Positions 10,060-17,320 of a stretch of DNA of 64,000 nt are shown one piece after another. The translations under genes were made by a program, and so were the position numbers. Source of the stretch: Streptomyces griseus (GTDB taxonomy: Bacteria; Actinomycetota; Actinomycetes; Streptomycetales; Streptomycetaceae); NCBI RefSeq assembly GCF_001715295.1, contig NZ_MDKB01000003.1, forward strand, positions 1,071,954 to 1,135,953, read 5' to 3'. The notes beneath the pieces are model-generated. The model was not told the origin of the DNA and searched no databases. It saw only the letters and a program-made list of their open reading frames with translations. The stretch's first letter is position 1; the number at the start of each line of letters is the position of its first letter.

Positions 10060-10143
10060 CCAGGCGGGCGACTCGGCCGCGACTGCCGTGAAAGCCGCCC
10101 AGGAGTGGGGAGAGACCGTCAGCGCATGCCTCTGCGGGTCGCC
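10060..10143 (-). pseudogene. DUF397 gene remnant
   Basis: The reverse strand encodes GDPQRHALTVSPHSWAAFTA, the C-terminal half of a DUF397 protein. It is close to DPQRHALAVSPRAWSAFTA in the intact gene at 11999, and the DNA matches well around GTCAGCGCATGCCTCTGCGG. The N-terminal half is missing and the frame runs past the normal DUF397 end. DUF397 genes usually sit directly downstream of an HTH/DUF5753 regulator, which is absent here. It is therefore a broken duplicate; the 305 bp after drmB holds only this and the hairpin. Confidence 0.7.
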
Positions 10144-10159
10144 CGGCCAGCCGTCACCC

Positions 10160-11515
10160 CTACGACACCACGAGCTCAGCCTCAGTAGGTGTGGTGGGTA
10201 GGCCTTGGATGAGAGAGGCTCTTTCGTCCACTTGTCCTGTTTCGGCATCGACGTAGACGTGGTAGACATCGGTGCCGGCCGAGACCGGGATGACCCATTG
10301 TGCCCGCCATTCACCTTCTCGCCGGATGGCCAGCAAATCGCCTACCTCCGCCTTCGATCCACCGGCGGAGGCGGACGCGGCGGCCGCGGCCTGCTTTTCG
10401 CTCACCCGTCGCGGAGGAAGCGAGACCACGTCTTCTGCGTGACGTGCCAGCAGCGCAGAGACACGGCCGGCTCGGTTGATCTCGACGTCTAGACGCATAG
10501 GCATGAGCACCCCGTCGATACGGCTTCGCCAGCTGACCACCCAGCCGACCTCCGCATCTTCTCCGACCGGGAAGGATTTCACGTATGAGCCTGCAAGACC
10601 CCAAGGAAAACGTTCCTTCGCGTACTTCGTTGCGATCTGGAGCGCTTCGTCAGCCGTTTTCGGTGCGACTCCGACGCCTGTCACAGGAAAACTGTCGGGG
10701 CCTGGCTGGCTTGGGTCTTCCAGGTTGACCGTGAGCTGTTCCTTGTCCGGCCAGCTCAGTTCAGCGAACCCCGTCTGTGTGGTGATCAGCAGCACATCCG
10801 GGGCATCGTTCTGTCCGGGCTGGAGCTGCACGTTTGCGATATTGAAATGGTCATCGAAGGCCTCAGCGAGGACTCGCTGCGCATGAGACTTCTCGTCACC
10901 CCCCGCGATCTGCAGACTCGTGGAGTCCACGGCCAATGGGGTGATCCAGGCTCCCCACACCACAGCACAGGCAACAAAGCCCGTAGCAAAGATCACACCA
11001 GTTGACTTCGCCGCAGTGCGTAGAGGGAGAAGCTCACCTCTCGTCGTCCGGACAAGAGCCCAACCGGCCAAGGCTCCGATTCCCGCACCCAGCGTATTCG
11101 TCAGCACATCACCGCTGTCACAACTTCGCCCTACCCATGGGGCCAGTGCCTGGCCGAGCTCGGTCACCACCGACAGCAGCACCCCACCCAGGAAAACAGG
11201 AAATACTCGCCGTACAGCAAGGACTCCAAAGAGCCCGATCGGCAGGAACATCGCCACATTCAGCAGGCCCTGCTCAGTCGCGAAAGGTTCACTGTAATTC
11301 CGGTTAAGGACACACTGACCCGACACGTGCCCCTGGGACGGAAAGAATATGGTAAGCATTAACTCCGCCATCAGGGCAGCAAGAAGTCCTGCATACGCCC
11401 ACGGGCGATTCAAGAACCTTTTCGCTGCGAAATATCCGAAGCAGGTCGCAATCAACACCGCGACCAACGCGATGAGAACGAACTCACCGCGCCCATTGAA
11501 GACAGCTTGCAGCAT
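10160..11515 (-). CDS. VanZ-like membrane protein with large C-terminal extracytoplasmic part
   Basis: Membrane protein, 451 aa. The first 190 residues contain about five hydrophobic segments and the VanZ-like region: NVAMFLPIGLFGVLAVRRVFP, then TELGQ, then DSGDVLTNTLGAGIGALAGW. VanZ is linked to low-level teicoplanin resistance, but most family members have no known role. About 250 mostly soluble residues follow with no recognised domain, rich in VTGVGVAPKT/DEALQIATKYAKERFPWG-type sequence. Codon 52 is TTA (reverse strand, 11360-11362), so translation may need the bldA tRNA. GC content looks lower than in neighbours, hinting at transfer. The gene stands alone and its stop lies 16 bp from the DUF397 remnant. 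Confidence 0.75.
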   Translation of the reverse strand: MLQAVFNGRGEFVLIALVAVLIATCFGYFAAKRFLNRPWAYAGLLAALMAELMLTIFFPSQGHVSGQCVLNRNYSEPFATEQGLLNVAMFLPIGLFGVLAVRRVFPVFLGGVLLSVVTELGQALAPWVGRSCDSGDVLTNTLGAGIGALAGWALVRTTRGELLPLRTAAKSTGVIFATGFVACAVVWGAWITPLAVDSTSLQIAGGDEKSHAQRVLAEAFDDHFNIANVQLQPGQNDAPDVLLITTQTGFAELSWPDKEQLTVNLEDPSQPGPDSFPVTGVGVAPKTADEALQIATKYAKERFPWGLAGSYVKSFPVGEDAEVGWVVSWRSRIDGVLMPMRLDVEINRAGRVSALLARHAEDVVSLPPRRVSEKQAAAAASASAGGSKAEVGDLLAIRREGEWRAQWVIPVSAGTDVYHVYVDAETGQVDERASLIQGLPTTPTEAELVVS

Positions 11516-11998
11516 GGTGGCGCAACACCTTCGAAAGGAAGCGTCCCGCCTCGCGCGAGCTGCGTGGCGGGGCAGTGGACAAAGGAATCAGCAGGCGCCA
11601 AAGGGTGTCTGGAACGTCTGCTGTCCGGTCAGGTTGGGTACGGCCTGCTCAGCGGTCAGGCGTGGACTGCCCCGAGAGTCGCGCTTGGGCACCGCGCTGC
11701 CGAGCACCTGCAGGCGCATCCTTCGACGGCGAGGAAACCCTCTTCCGCTGCCAGGCCGCAGATTTCGTCTGCCGCATCCTCATCGACCCGCAGCACCCGT
11801 TCACGATGGCCCGCTATTGCGACACCCACTGGTTCATGAACTACGAGGAAAGTGACTGATCGCGTCTCGAGGCGGGCGGCATCCGTAGTCAGGCCCGACG
11901 TCACGTTCAGGAAATGTGCGGAAACACCGTCTGCCGAGGCAGAAACGCCGATGAAGGGGAGCCCGGACGGAGTCGCGTCCGAATTGCCGCTCGGCCCG
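11516..11998. other. intergenic stretch without a confident gene
   Basis: This 483-bp gap holds the upstream region of the VanZ-like gene and the 3' side of the DUF397 gene. A plus-strand open frame at 11575-11859 ends in FRCQAADFVCRILIDP and a further protein-like stretch, but its first half has no coding character. It could be a decayed gene end. No terminator or repeat was seen. Confidence 0.3.
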
Positions 11999-12190
11999 TC
12001 AGACGCGTGAGTCGGCAGCAAGCGCTGTGAACGCGGACCACGCACGGGGCGAGACAGCCAGCGCATGCCTCTGCGGGTCCTTCGAGTCCCGGACCAGCAC
12101 CGCCTCATGGCGTTTGGCGACCTCGACGCAGTTGTCGCCGCCGGTGCCGCTGTAGCTGCTCTTGAACCAGGCGAGTTCAGAGGTGGTCAT
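11999..12190 (-). CDS. DUF397 small regulatory protein
   Basis: Small acidic-type protein, 63 aa, full length for DUF397: MTTSELAWFKSSYS at the start, NCVEVA in the middle, then VRDSKDP and SPRAWSAFTALA at the end. DUF397 proteins are partners of WhiJ-like HTH/DUF5753 regulators in Streptomyces (abaA/whiJ-type loci) and are thought to counteract them. Its ATG overlaps the stop of the upstream HTH gene by 4 bp, so the pair is translationally coupled. A decayed second copy lies about 1.9 kb away at 10060. Confidence 0.92.
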   Translation of the reverse strand: MTTSELAWFKSSYSGTGGDNCVEVAKRHEAVLVRDSKDPQRHALAVSPRAWSAFTALAADSRV

Positions 12191-13050
12191 AACGCTCCTC
12201 GCAGTTGCTCGAGCAGGCTGACGGACGCCTCGGGACTGAGGGCCTGCGAGCGCATCTTGCCATAGCGCTGGAGCATGGAACTGACCTGTTTCCCATGGGT
12301 GGCGAGCGCACTCGTGTCATGGCCCTCGGTGTACCCGATCCACTGATGCTCGGGAGTTTCCGCCAGGTACATCGAGCCGTCCAGCCCCGCGTGCGACGTC
12401 TGCCGCAAGGGCATCAGCTGAATCTCCACGTTGCGTAGGGAGGCCATCGCCATCATGTAGTCGATGAGGGCGCGCGTGACTTCCGTGCCGCCGGTTTCCC
12501 GTTGGATCAGCGCCTGCTCCACGACGAAGCCGAACGCGGTGTTCCTCTTGTCAGTGAGCAGACGCTGCCGTTCCAGCCTTGCAGCCACCTGCGTCTCGAG
12601 TTGGTCGTCCGTCAAGGGCGGCAGGCGGCTGCTGAAGACCGCCCTGATGTACGGCTCAGGCTGCAACAAACCCGGGACGACGCGGCACTCGTACGCATAG
12701 AGCGAGACCGCCTCCTCCTCGATCGCCGCCCACTGCAGGAACCACGACGCCAGTCCCACCTTTCGCGTCAGGCTCCTGGCCGCCGCCGCGAGTACCCGTG
12801 CCGCCGCCGCTCCGAGAACCTCCTCCGAGCGGTCCAGCAGGTCCCTGGGTAGGAATCGCTTGCCCTGCTCGATCTTGGCGATGTACGCCGCCGAGTACTG
12901 CACCAGGGGCGCGAACTGCTCCTGCGTCAGGCGGGCTTCGTCCCGCAGCGCCTTGAGTACGGCTCCGAAGGTCTTGAGGCTGTCCGACAGCTCCGGCTCA
13001 CCGCAGTGCCCGCCGCCGCTTCCGGCCCTGTCCCCGGTCTCCGTAGCCAT
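12187..13050 (-). CDS. HTH-XRE / DUF5753 regulator (WhiJ-like)
   Basis: Transcriptional regulator, 287 aa. A helix-turn-helix XRE domain lies at about residues 27-80 (LKALRDEARLTQEQFAPLVQ, then YIAKIEQGKR). A DUF5753 domain fills the rest (YECRVVPGLLQPEPYIRAVF, DGSMYLAETPE, then a final SPEASVSLLEQLRGAL). WhiJ-like proteins act in developmental control in Streptomyces, usually through a partnered DUF397 protein. Here that partner is the next, overlapping gene, and a HATPase protein is divergent on the other side, giving the standard three-gene arrangement. The 209-bp divergent region holds a palindrome at 13154, a candidate binding site. Confidence 0.92.
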   Translation of the reverse strand: MATETGDRAGSGGGHCGEPELSDSLKTFGAVLKALRDEARLTQEQFAPLVQYSAAYIAKIEQGKRFLPRDLLDRSEEVLGAAAARVLAAAARSLTRKVGLASWFLQWAAIEEEAVSLYAYECRVVPGLLQPEPYIRAVFSSRLPPLTDDQLETQVAARLERQRLLTDKRNTAFGFVVEQALIQRETGGTEVTRALIDYMMAMASLRNVEIQLMPLRQTSHAGLDGSMYLAETPEHQWIGYTEGHDTSALATHGKQVSSMLQRYGKMRSQALSPEASVSLLEQLRGAL

Positions 13051-13153
13051 CCGCGGCCGCCTCTCCCTGTGCCGGGCCCCCTGTCGCGGGGCCCACCCCT
13101 GCCGTACCGTGCGCCTCCGGGCGGCTGCTCCCCCCGCCTGGTCCTGATCGATG

Positions 13154-13163
13154 GTTACGTAAC
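13154..13163. promoter_or_regulatory. palindrome in the WhiJ-like/HATPase divergent region
   Basis: GTTACGTAAC is a perfect 10-bp palindrome, about 100 bp upstream of both divergent starts. A candidate operator for the adjacent HTH protein, by position only. A looser palindrome around CGGTACCG lies some 35 bp further right. Confidence 0.35.
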
Positions 13164-13259
13164 GTGACCCGCCCAGTCCAGCGCGTCAGCCGGTACAAGC
13201 TGATCTGTATCGGTACCGGGTCTGCCGCCGGGCCCGCACAGCCCGCCACGCTGGGCCCC

Positions 13260-13775
13260 ATGCCAGCCCCTCACACCCGAACCCCCGCCCCCACCCCGGC
13301 CTCCGCCGGGGTGTTCGCCCAGCGCTTTTCCGCCACCCGGCGCGGTGCGCGTCTCGCGCGCCTGCTCACCGCGCTGCAGCTCGTCGAGTGGGGACACCCT
13401 CGCGGGACGGACGACCATGACGCGGTGACGATCGTCGTCGCCGAACTCGCCGCGAACGCCGTGCTGCACGGTCAGGTACCCGGCCGGGACTTCGCCCTGC
13501 TCCTCACCTATGACGATGCCCGGGGCGTCGTCCGTGTCGAGGTGTCCGATACACACCCGGCCCGGCCCGTCCTCGGCGTACCGGCCGCCGACGTGGACCA
13601 CGGCCGCGGCCTGGTCCTCGTGGACGCGCTCGCCGTCCGCTGGGGCGTACGCGACCGCGTCGGCCCGGGCAAGACCGTCTGGGCGGAGTGCGCCCTGTCC
13701 GGCAGGCCGGACACGCCCGCGTCCGGCGGTACAGCAGCAGGAAACGGTCTGCACCGTCGCCCCGCACCCCTCTGA
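13260..13775 (+). CDS. RsbW-like ATP-binding (HATPase_c) protein
   Basis: Serine-kinase-like ATPase of the anti-sigma-factor group, 171 aa. The Bergerat fold is visible: the N box VAELAANAVLHG, the G1-like VEVSDTHPARP and the G2 region GRGLVLVDALAVRWG, then KTVWAEC. Such proteins in Streptomyces are widespread and mostly uncharacterised; some bind sigma factors or anti-anti-sigma factors. It is divergent from the HTH/DUF5753-DUF397 pair, the usual setting. The ATG at 13260 is preferred over the GTG at 13164, because the extra 32 residues are low-complexity and absent from typical relatives, and the GTG lies inside the operator region. Confidence 0.85.
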   Translation: MPAPHTRTPAPTPASAGVFAQRFSATRRGARLARLLTALQLVEWGHPRGTDDHDAVTIVVAELAANAVLHGQVPGRDFALLLTYDDARGVVRVEVSDTHPARPVLGVPAADVDHGRGLVLVDALAVRWGVRDRVGPGKTVWAECALSGRPDTPASGGTAAGNGLHRRPAPL

Positions 13776-13871
13776 GCGGGGCCGCCGTTCCCTGGGCGTC
13801 CGTCCCCGGCCCGGGCAGCCGTGGGAGATGAGCCCGTGGGCCGCGGGGTCAGGTCCGCGGCCCACGGGCGG

Positions 13872-14429
13872 TCAGGCGGCCGGCCGGGCGGTGCCGGTGA
13901 TGCGGGTGACGGCCAGGAGGGTCAGGTCACGGCCCTGGGGGGCGGTGTCCAGGGAGCGGTGCAGGGCCAGCCCCTCGATCAGGGCGTCCAGCTGGCGCGC
14001 CGTGTCGGCGTCGAAGTGCTGCTGGAGCACGTGCCGGCTGCGGTGCATCCAGGTCTGGGTGAGGACTCGGTACTCGGGGCGGCGCGCGGCGAGGGTGTAG
14101 AGCTCCTGGGTGATGACCAGGTCGCGTTGGGGTCCCTCGGAGAGCGTGTGGATGAGGTCGGTGACCGCTTCGCACGCCTGGACCGCGTCGGTGGCGGCGC
14201 CGAGGTGCTGCTCGAAGAGGCTCGCGATGTGGGCGGCGAAGCCGGTGAAGGCCTCGTGCAGCAGGTCGTCCATGCCGGTGAAGTGGTAGGTCATCGAGCC
14301 GAGGGGCACACCCGCCCGGGCGGCGATCTTGCGGTGCGAGACCCCCGCGACTCCCGCGTCGGCGATGTGGTCGAGGGTGGCGGCGAGGATGCGTGCGCGC
14401 CGCTCGGGGTCGGTACGTCCGGTGGCCAT
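13872..14429 (-). CDS. TetR-family regulator
   Basis: Repressor of the TetR family, 185 aa. The N-terminal HTH spans about residues 9-55 (RARILAATLDHIADAGVAG, then HRKIAARAGVPLGSMTYHF). The rest is a helical ligand-binding domain. It is the second gene of an operon with the acetyltransferase at 14440-15021, only 10 bp apart. Two tandem inverted repeats at 15022-15059 sit directly on the operon start and are the likely autoregulatory operators. The ligand is unknown. Confidence 0.92.
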   Translation of the reverse strand: MATGRTDPERRARILAATLDHIADAGVAGVSHRKIAARAGVPLGSMTYHFTGMDDLLHEAFTGFAAHIASLFEQHLGAATDAVQACEAVTDLIHTLSEGPQRDLVITQELYTLAARRPEYRVLTQTWMHRSRHVLQQHFDADTARQLDALIEGLALHRSLDTAPQGRDLTLLAVTRITGTARPAA

Positions 14430-14439
14430 CGTGCGCGGG

Positions 14440-15021
14440 TCAGAGCTCGCGGACGGGCCGGGCGGGGTTGCCGACGGCGACGACGTTCGCGGGGATGTCC
14501 TTGGTGACGACCGCGCCGGCGCCGATGACGGAGTTGTCGCCGATCGTCACCCCGGGACAGACGATCACCCCGCCACCGAGCCAGACGTTGTTCCCGATCG
14601 TGATCGGCAGCGCCGCCTCCAGCTTGTCCCGGCGCGGCTCCGGCTCCACGGGGTGCGTGGGGGTGAGGAGTTGGACGTTGGGGCCGATCTGGCAGTCCTC
14701 GCCGACGGTGATCCGCGCGACGTCCAGCGCGGTCAGGTTGTAGTTCACGAACGTACGGGCGCCGATGGCGATGTTGCTCCCGTAGTCCACGTACAGCGGC
14801 GGACGCACGTCGGCGCCCGCGCCGAGGGAGTCGAGCAGTTCCGCGAGGAGGGGCCTGGCCGCCTCGGGGTCCTCGGGGTAGGCGGCCTGGTAGCGGGCGG
14901 CGAGCCGCATGGCGTTCTGCTGGCGCCGGGCGATCTCCGGGTCGTCGGCGATGTACAGATCGCCCGCCAGCATCCGTTCCAGGTTGGTGCGCGGGTCGTC
15001 AGCGAAGTGGTCCGTCGGCAT
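14440..15021 (-). CDS. maltose/galactoside O-acetyltransferase-like enzyme
   Basis: Hexapeptide-repeat acetyltransferase of the Maa/LacA group, 193 aa, transferring acetyl from acetyl-CoA to a sugar. It has the N-terminal Mac domain (ERMLAGDLYIADDPEI), the left-handed beta-helix repeats (IAIGARTFVNYNLTALD, GEDCQIGPNVQLLTPTHPVE, then GNNVWLGGGVIVCPGVTIGD) and the usual end VVAVGNPARPVREL. The ATG at 15021 is chosen from the family N-terminus. No ribosome-binding site precedes it; a -10-like TACGTT ends 7 bp upstream, so the mRNA may be leaderless. First gene of the operon with the TetR regulator. Confidence 0.92.
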   Translation of the reverse strand: MPTDHFADDPRTNLERMLAGDLYIADDPEIARRQQNAMRLAARYQAAYPEDPEAARPLLAELLDSLGAGADVRPPLYVDYGSNIAIGARTFVNYNLTALDVARITVGEDCQIGPNVQLLTPTHPVEPEPRRDKLEAALPITIGNNVWLGGGVIVCPGVTIGDNSVIGAGAVVTKDIPANVVAVGNPARPVREL

Positions 15022-15059
15022 GCGTACGAACGTACACCCCAAAGCGTACGTCCGTACAC
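15022..15059 (-). promoter_or_regulatory. two tandem TetR-type operators over the operon start
   Basis: GCGTACGAACGTACAC (15022-15037) and GCGTACGTCCGTACAC (15044-15059) are near-identical 16-bp repeats. Each contains the inverted repeat GTACG-NN-CGTAC. Their centres are 22 bp apart, two helical turns. They directly abut the ATG of the acetyltransferase, so binding would block initiation. Assignment to the TetR protein of the same operon is inferred. Confidence 0.65.
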
Positions 15060-15207
15060 ACCCTCCCGGCCCCTTCCGCCGGGCGTCGACCGGCCTCCCG
15101 GCCGGCCGGGCGGTGACAGGCGGTGGCTTCCCGGCAAGCGTGTTACCCCCGCGGCGGCCGACGCCTTCCGTACCGTTTCCCCCTGACGATTGGGGTGATG
15201 TACGGAA

Positions 15208-16653
15208 ATGACGGACGACGAGCCGAGCGAGTCGACGCAGCCCACCGCGTCGGGAGAGCCCGACCTGCCGGGAGATCCCGCCCGTTCGACCGAGCCCACC
15301 GGACCTCCGGAGGCCTCGGAGGCTGCCGAGGCCGGTCACGCGGCGACCGCGCCGGGCGAGGGGCTCGACCGGCAACTGGAAGGCATCACCGACAGCCTGC
15401 ACGCGGCGACCAGGGCGACGGGCCGGCTCCAAGGGCTGCTCGACGCCGTGCTGAGCATCAGCGGGGAGCTGGACCTCCCCCGGGTGCTGCACCGCATCGT
15501 CACCACCGCCATGCACCTGGTGGGCGCGCGCTACGGGGCGCTCGGCGTGCTGCACGCCTCGGGCGACCACCTGGAACAGTTCGTCACCGCCGGGCTGACG
15601 GAGGAGGAGCGGGAGGCGCTCGCGGGCACCGACTTCCCCCACGGGCGCGGCGTCCTGGGCCTGCTGATCCAGCATCCGGAACCCCTCCTCGTGGACGACA
15701 TCCCGTCCCACCCGGCGTCGGTCGGCTTCCCGGCAGGCCATCCGGCGATGCGTACGCTGCTGGGGGTGGCGGTCAGCGTCCGGGGCGAGATCTACGGAGA
15801 CCTGTACCTGTCGGAGCGGCACGACGGGCGGCCGTTCGACCGGGAGGACGAGGAGGTCGTCCGGGCCCTGGCAGGTGCGGCCGGGCTGGCCATCGAGAAC
15901 GCCCGCCTGTTCAGCCGGGTGCGGGACAGCTCCGAACTCTTCCAGCGCCTGCTGCTGCCGAGACTGCCGGACCTCACCCCCTTCTCGGGGGCCGCCGCCT
16001 ACCGTCCCGCCGTCGAGCCCGCCACCCTGGGCGGGGACTGGTACGACGCCGTCGTCCTGCCCGACACCGCGTGCGCCGCCGTGATCGGGGACGTGCTGGG
16101 CCATGACCTGCACGCGGCGGCCGCGATGGCGCAGGCCCGCAACATGCTGCGGGCCCTGATGTACGACCGTAAGACGCCGCCGAGCGCGGTGCTCGCCCAA
16201 CTCGACCGCACCGTGGCGGAGATCACCGATCTGCCGATCACGACCGCGTGTCTGGCCCGGTTCGAGAGAACGGCCGACGGGTGGCAGCTGCACTGGAGCA
16301 GCGCCGGCCACCTACCTCCGCTGATCGTCACTCCGGACGGCAGGACGGAGTACCTGGAGGCGGAACCCGGCCTCCCGATCGGTATCGACCCGCGCATCGA
16401 CCGCCCCGACCACACACGTCCGCTGGCGGCCGACGCGACCGTCCTCCTCTTCACGGACGGGCTCGTCGAGCACCCGGACCACCCGATCGACAGCGGGCTG
16501 GCCTCCCTTGCGGAGCTGGCCGTCGCCCATGTGCACCTGCCGCTGGACGACTTCGTCCGCGCGCTGGCCGATCACCACCCCAGCGACGGCCGCGACGACA
16601 TGGCGGTCATCGCCCTGCGGCTCCCCGCCGCGCCCACCCCACCGGCGTACTGA
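15208..16653 (+). CDS. GAF-domain SpoIIE-type protein phosphatase
   Basis: PP2C-like serine phosphatase of the SpoIIE/RsbU type, 481 aa. About 60 acidic, disordered residues are followed by a GAF sensor domain (about 85-235; LPRVLHRIVTTAMHLVGARY, then HGRGVLGLLI). The phosphatase domain covers about 255-475, with LGGDWYDAVVLPD near residue 274 and DVLGHDLHAAAAMAQARNM as metal-binding motifs, then LLFTDGLVEH and GRDDMAVIALR. Such proteins dephosphorylate anti-anti-sigma factors. No partner is adjacent. The ATG at 15208 is the only start giving this N-terminus, with a weak TACGGAA site. Confidence 0.93.
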   Translation: MTDDEPSESTQPTASGEPDLPGDPARSTEPTGPPEASEAAEAGHAATAPGEGLDRQLEGITDSLHAATRATGRLQGLLDAVLSISGELDLPRVLHRIVTTAMHLVGARYGALGVLHASGDHLEQFVTAGLTEEEREALAGTDFPHGRGVLGLLIQHPEPLLVDDIPSHPASVGFPAGHPAMRTLLGVAVSVRGEIYGDLYLSERHDGRPFDREDEEVVRALAGAAGLAIENARLFSRVRDSSELFQRLLLPRLPDLTPFSGAAAYRPAVEPATLGGDWYDAVVLPDTACAAVIGDVLGHDLHAAAAMAQARNMLRALMYDRKTPPSAVLAQLDRTVAEITDLPITTACLARFERTADGWQLHWSSAGHLPPLIVTPDGRTEYLEAEPGLPIGIDPRIDRPDHTRPLAADATVLLFTDGLVEHPDHPIDSGLASLAELAVAHVHLPLDDFVRALADHHPSDGRDDMAVIALRLPAAPTPPAY

Positions 16654-17130
16654 ACTGCGCCCCGCACCCACCGACCGGGCCGTACCCGCCGACCGGGCCG
16701 CGCCGTCGCACCCGCCGACCGCACCCGCCGCCGAGCCGCACCCACCGACCGGACCGCGCCGTCGCACCCGCCGACCGCACCCGCCGATCGGTCCGGCCCC
16801 CGCGGGCGGTACCTGCCGGACGGTCCTCCCCCGCCCGGCTTCCGAGGCGAGGGGACGCCAGGGTTCCTTCCCCTCCTCCCCGTTCCGGGCCGAGGCCTCC
16901 CGAGTCTCGGAACCCGATGCCCGAAGCCCGAAGCCCGAAGCCCGGGACCCGAGTTCCGGGACGGTTGGTTCACTCTTTCGGGGCGTGGTCACGTCGGTCC
17001 CGCCCGACGCCCGAGCTTCGGGATCCGAGGGCCGGGACCCGGGATCCGGGATTCGAGCGCTGTTCTTGACCGGTAGGGAAAGAAGGGAAGGAAGGACAAC
17101 CTCCCCGCCCTCCCTCACCCGTCACGGCCA
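16654..17130. repeat. low-complexity intergenic repeats
   Basis: No gene is supported here. From 16668 to about 16800 a degenerate CACCCGCCGACCG unit recurs roughly nine times. From about 16908 to 16950 a CCCGAAG heptamer is repeated in tandem (four close copies), followed by CCGGGACCCG-type units to about 17055. These look like slippage repeats; a hairpin role is possible. Confidence 0.6.
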
Positions 17131-17320
17131 GCAAGTATGACTAATTGTGACCAACTTGCGGCGGAGCGTCGTCACTGCTTACGGTGCGAGAACCGAACGA
17201 CCCCGACGCGGTGTTAGTAGCACCGGGCCGGGGTCTCACCTCAAGATCAGGACCGATCTCGTGGCTGCCAAGCACCTTAGCTCCGCCCCGCGCGAACGCG
17301 CATCCTCGCGCCCGTACCCG
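17131..17320 (+). promoter_or_regulatory. structured leader region of the winged-helix gene
   Basis: A TATGAC hexamer at 17136-17141 could be a -10 box, lying inside the inverted repeat GCAAGT (17131-17136) / ACTTGC (17154-17159). A strong imperfect hairpin follows at 17199-17235 (GACCCCGACGCGGTG pairing with CACCGGGCCGGGGTC around TTAGTAG). The stretch shows no GC3 bias, so it reads as untranslated leader although a frame is open from GTG 17147. Confidence 0.45.

Noticed and set aside
11575..11859. A 94-codon frame with a protein-like end
   Set aside because: The first half lacks coding bias and has no ribosome-binding site; at best a decayed gene end, so only mentioned in the gap entry.
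14440..16311. Long reverse-strand open frame extending the acetyltransferase across the SpoIIE gene
   Set aside because: The part beyond 15021 is antisense to a clear phosphatase gene and has no family sequence; the acetyltransferase N-terminus sits at 15021.
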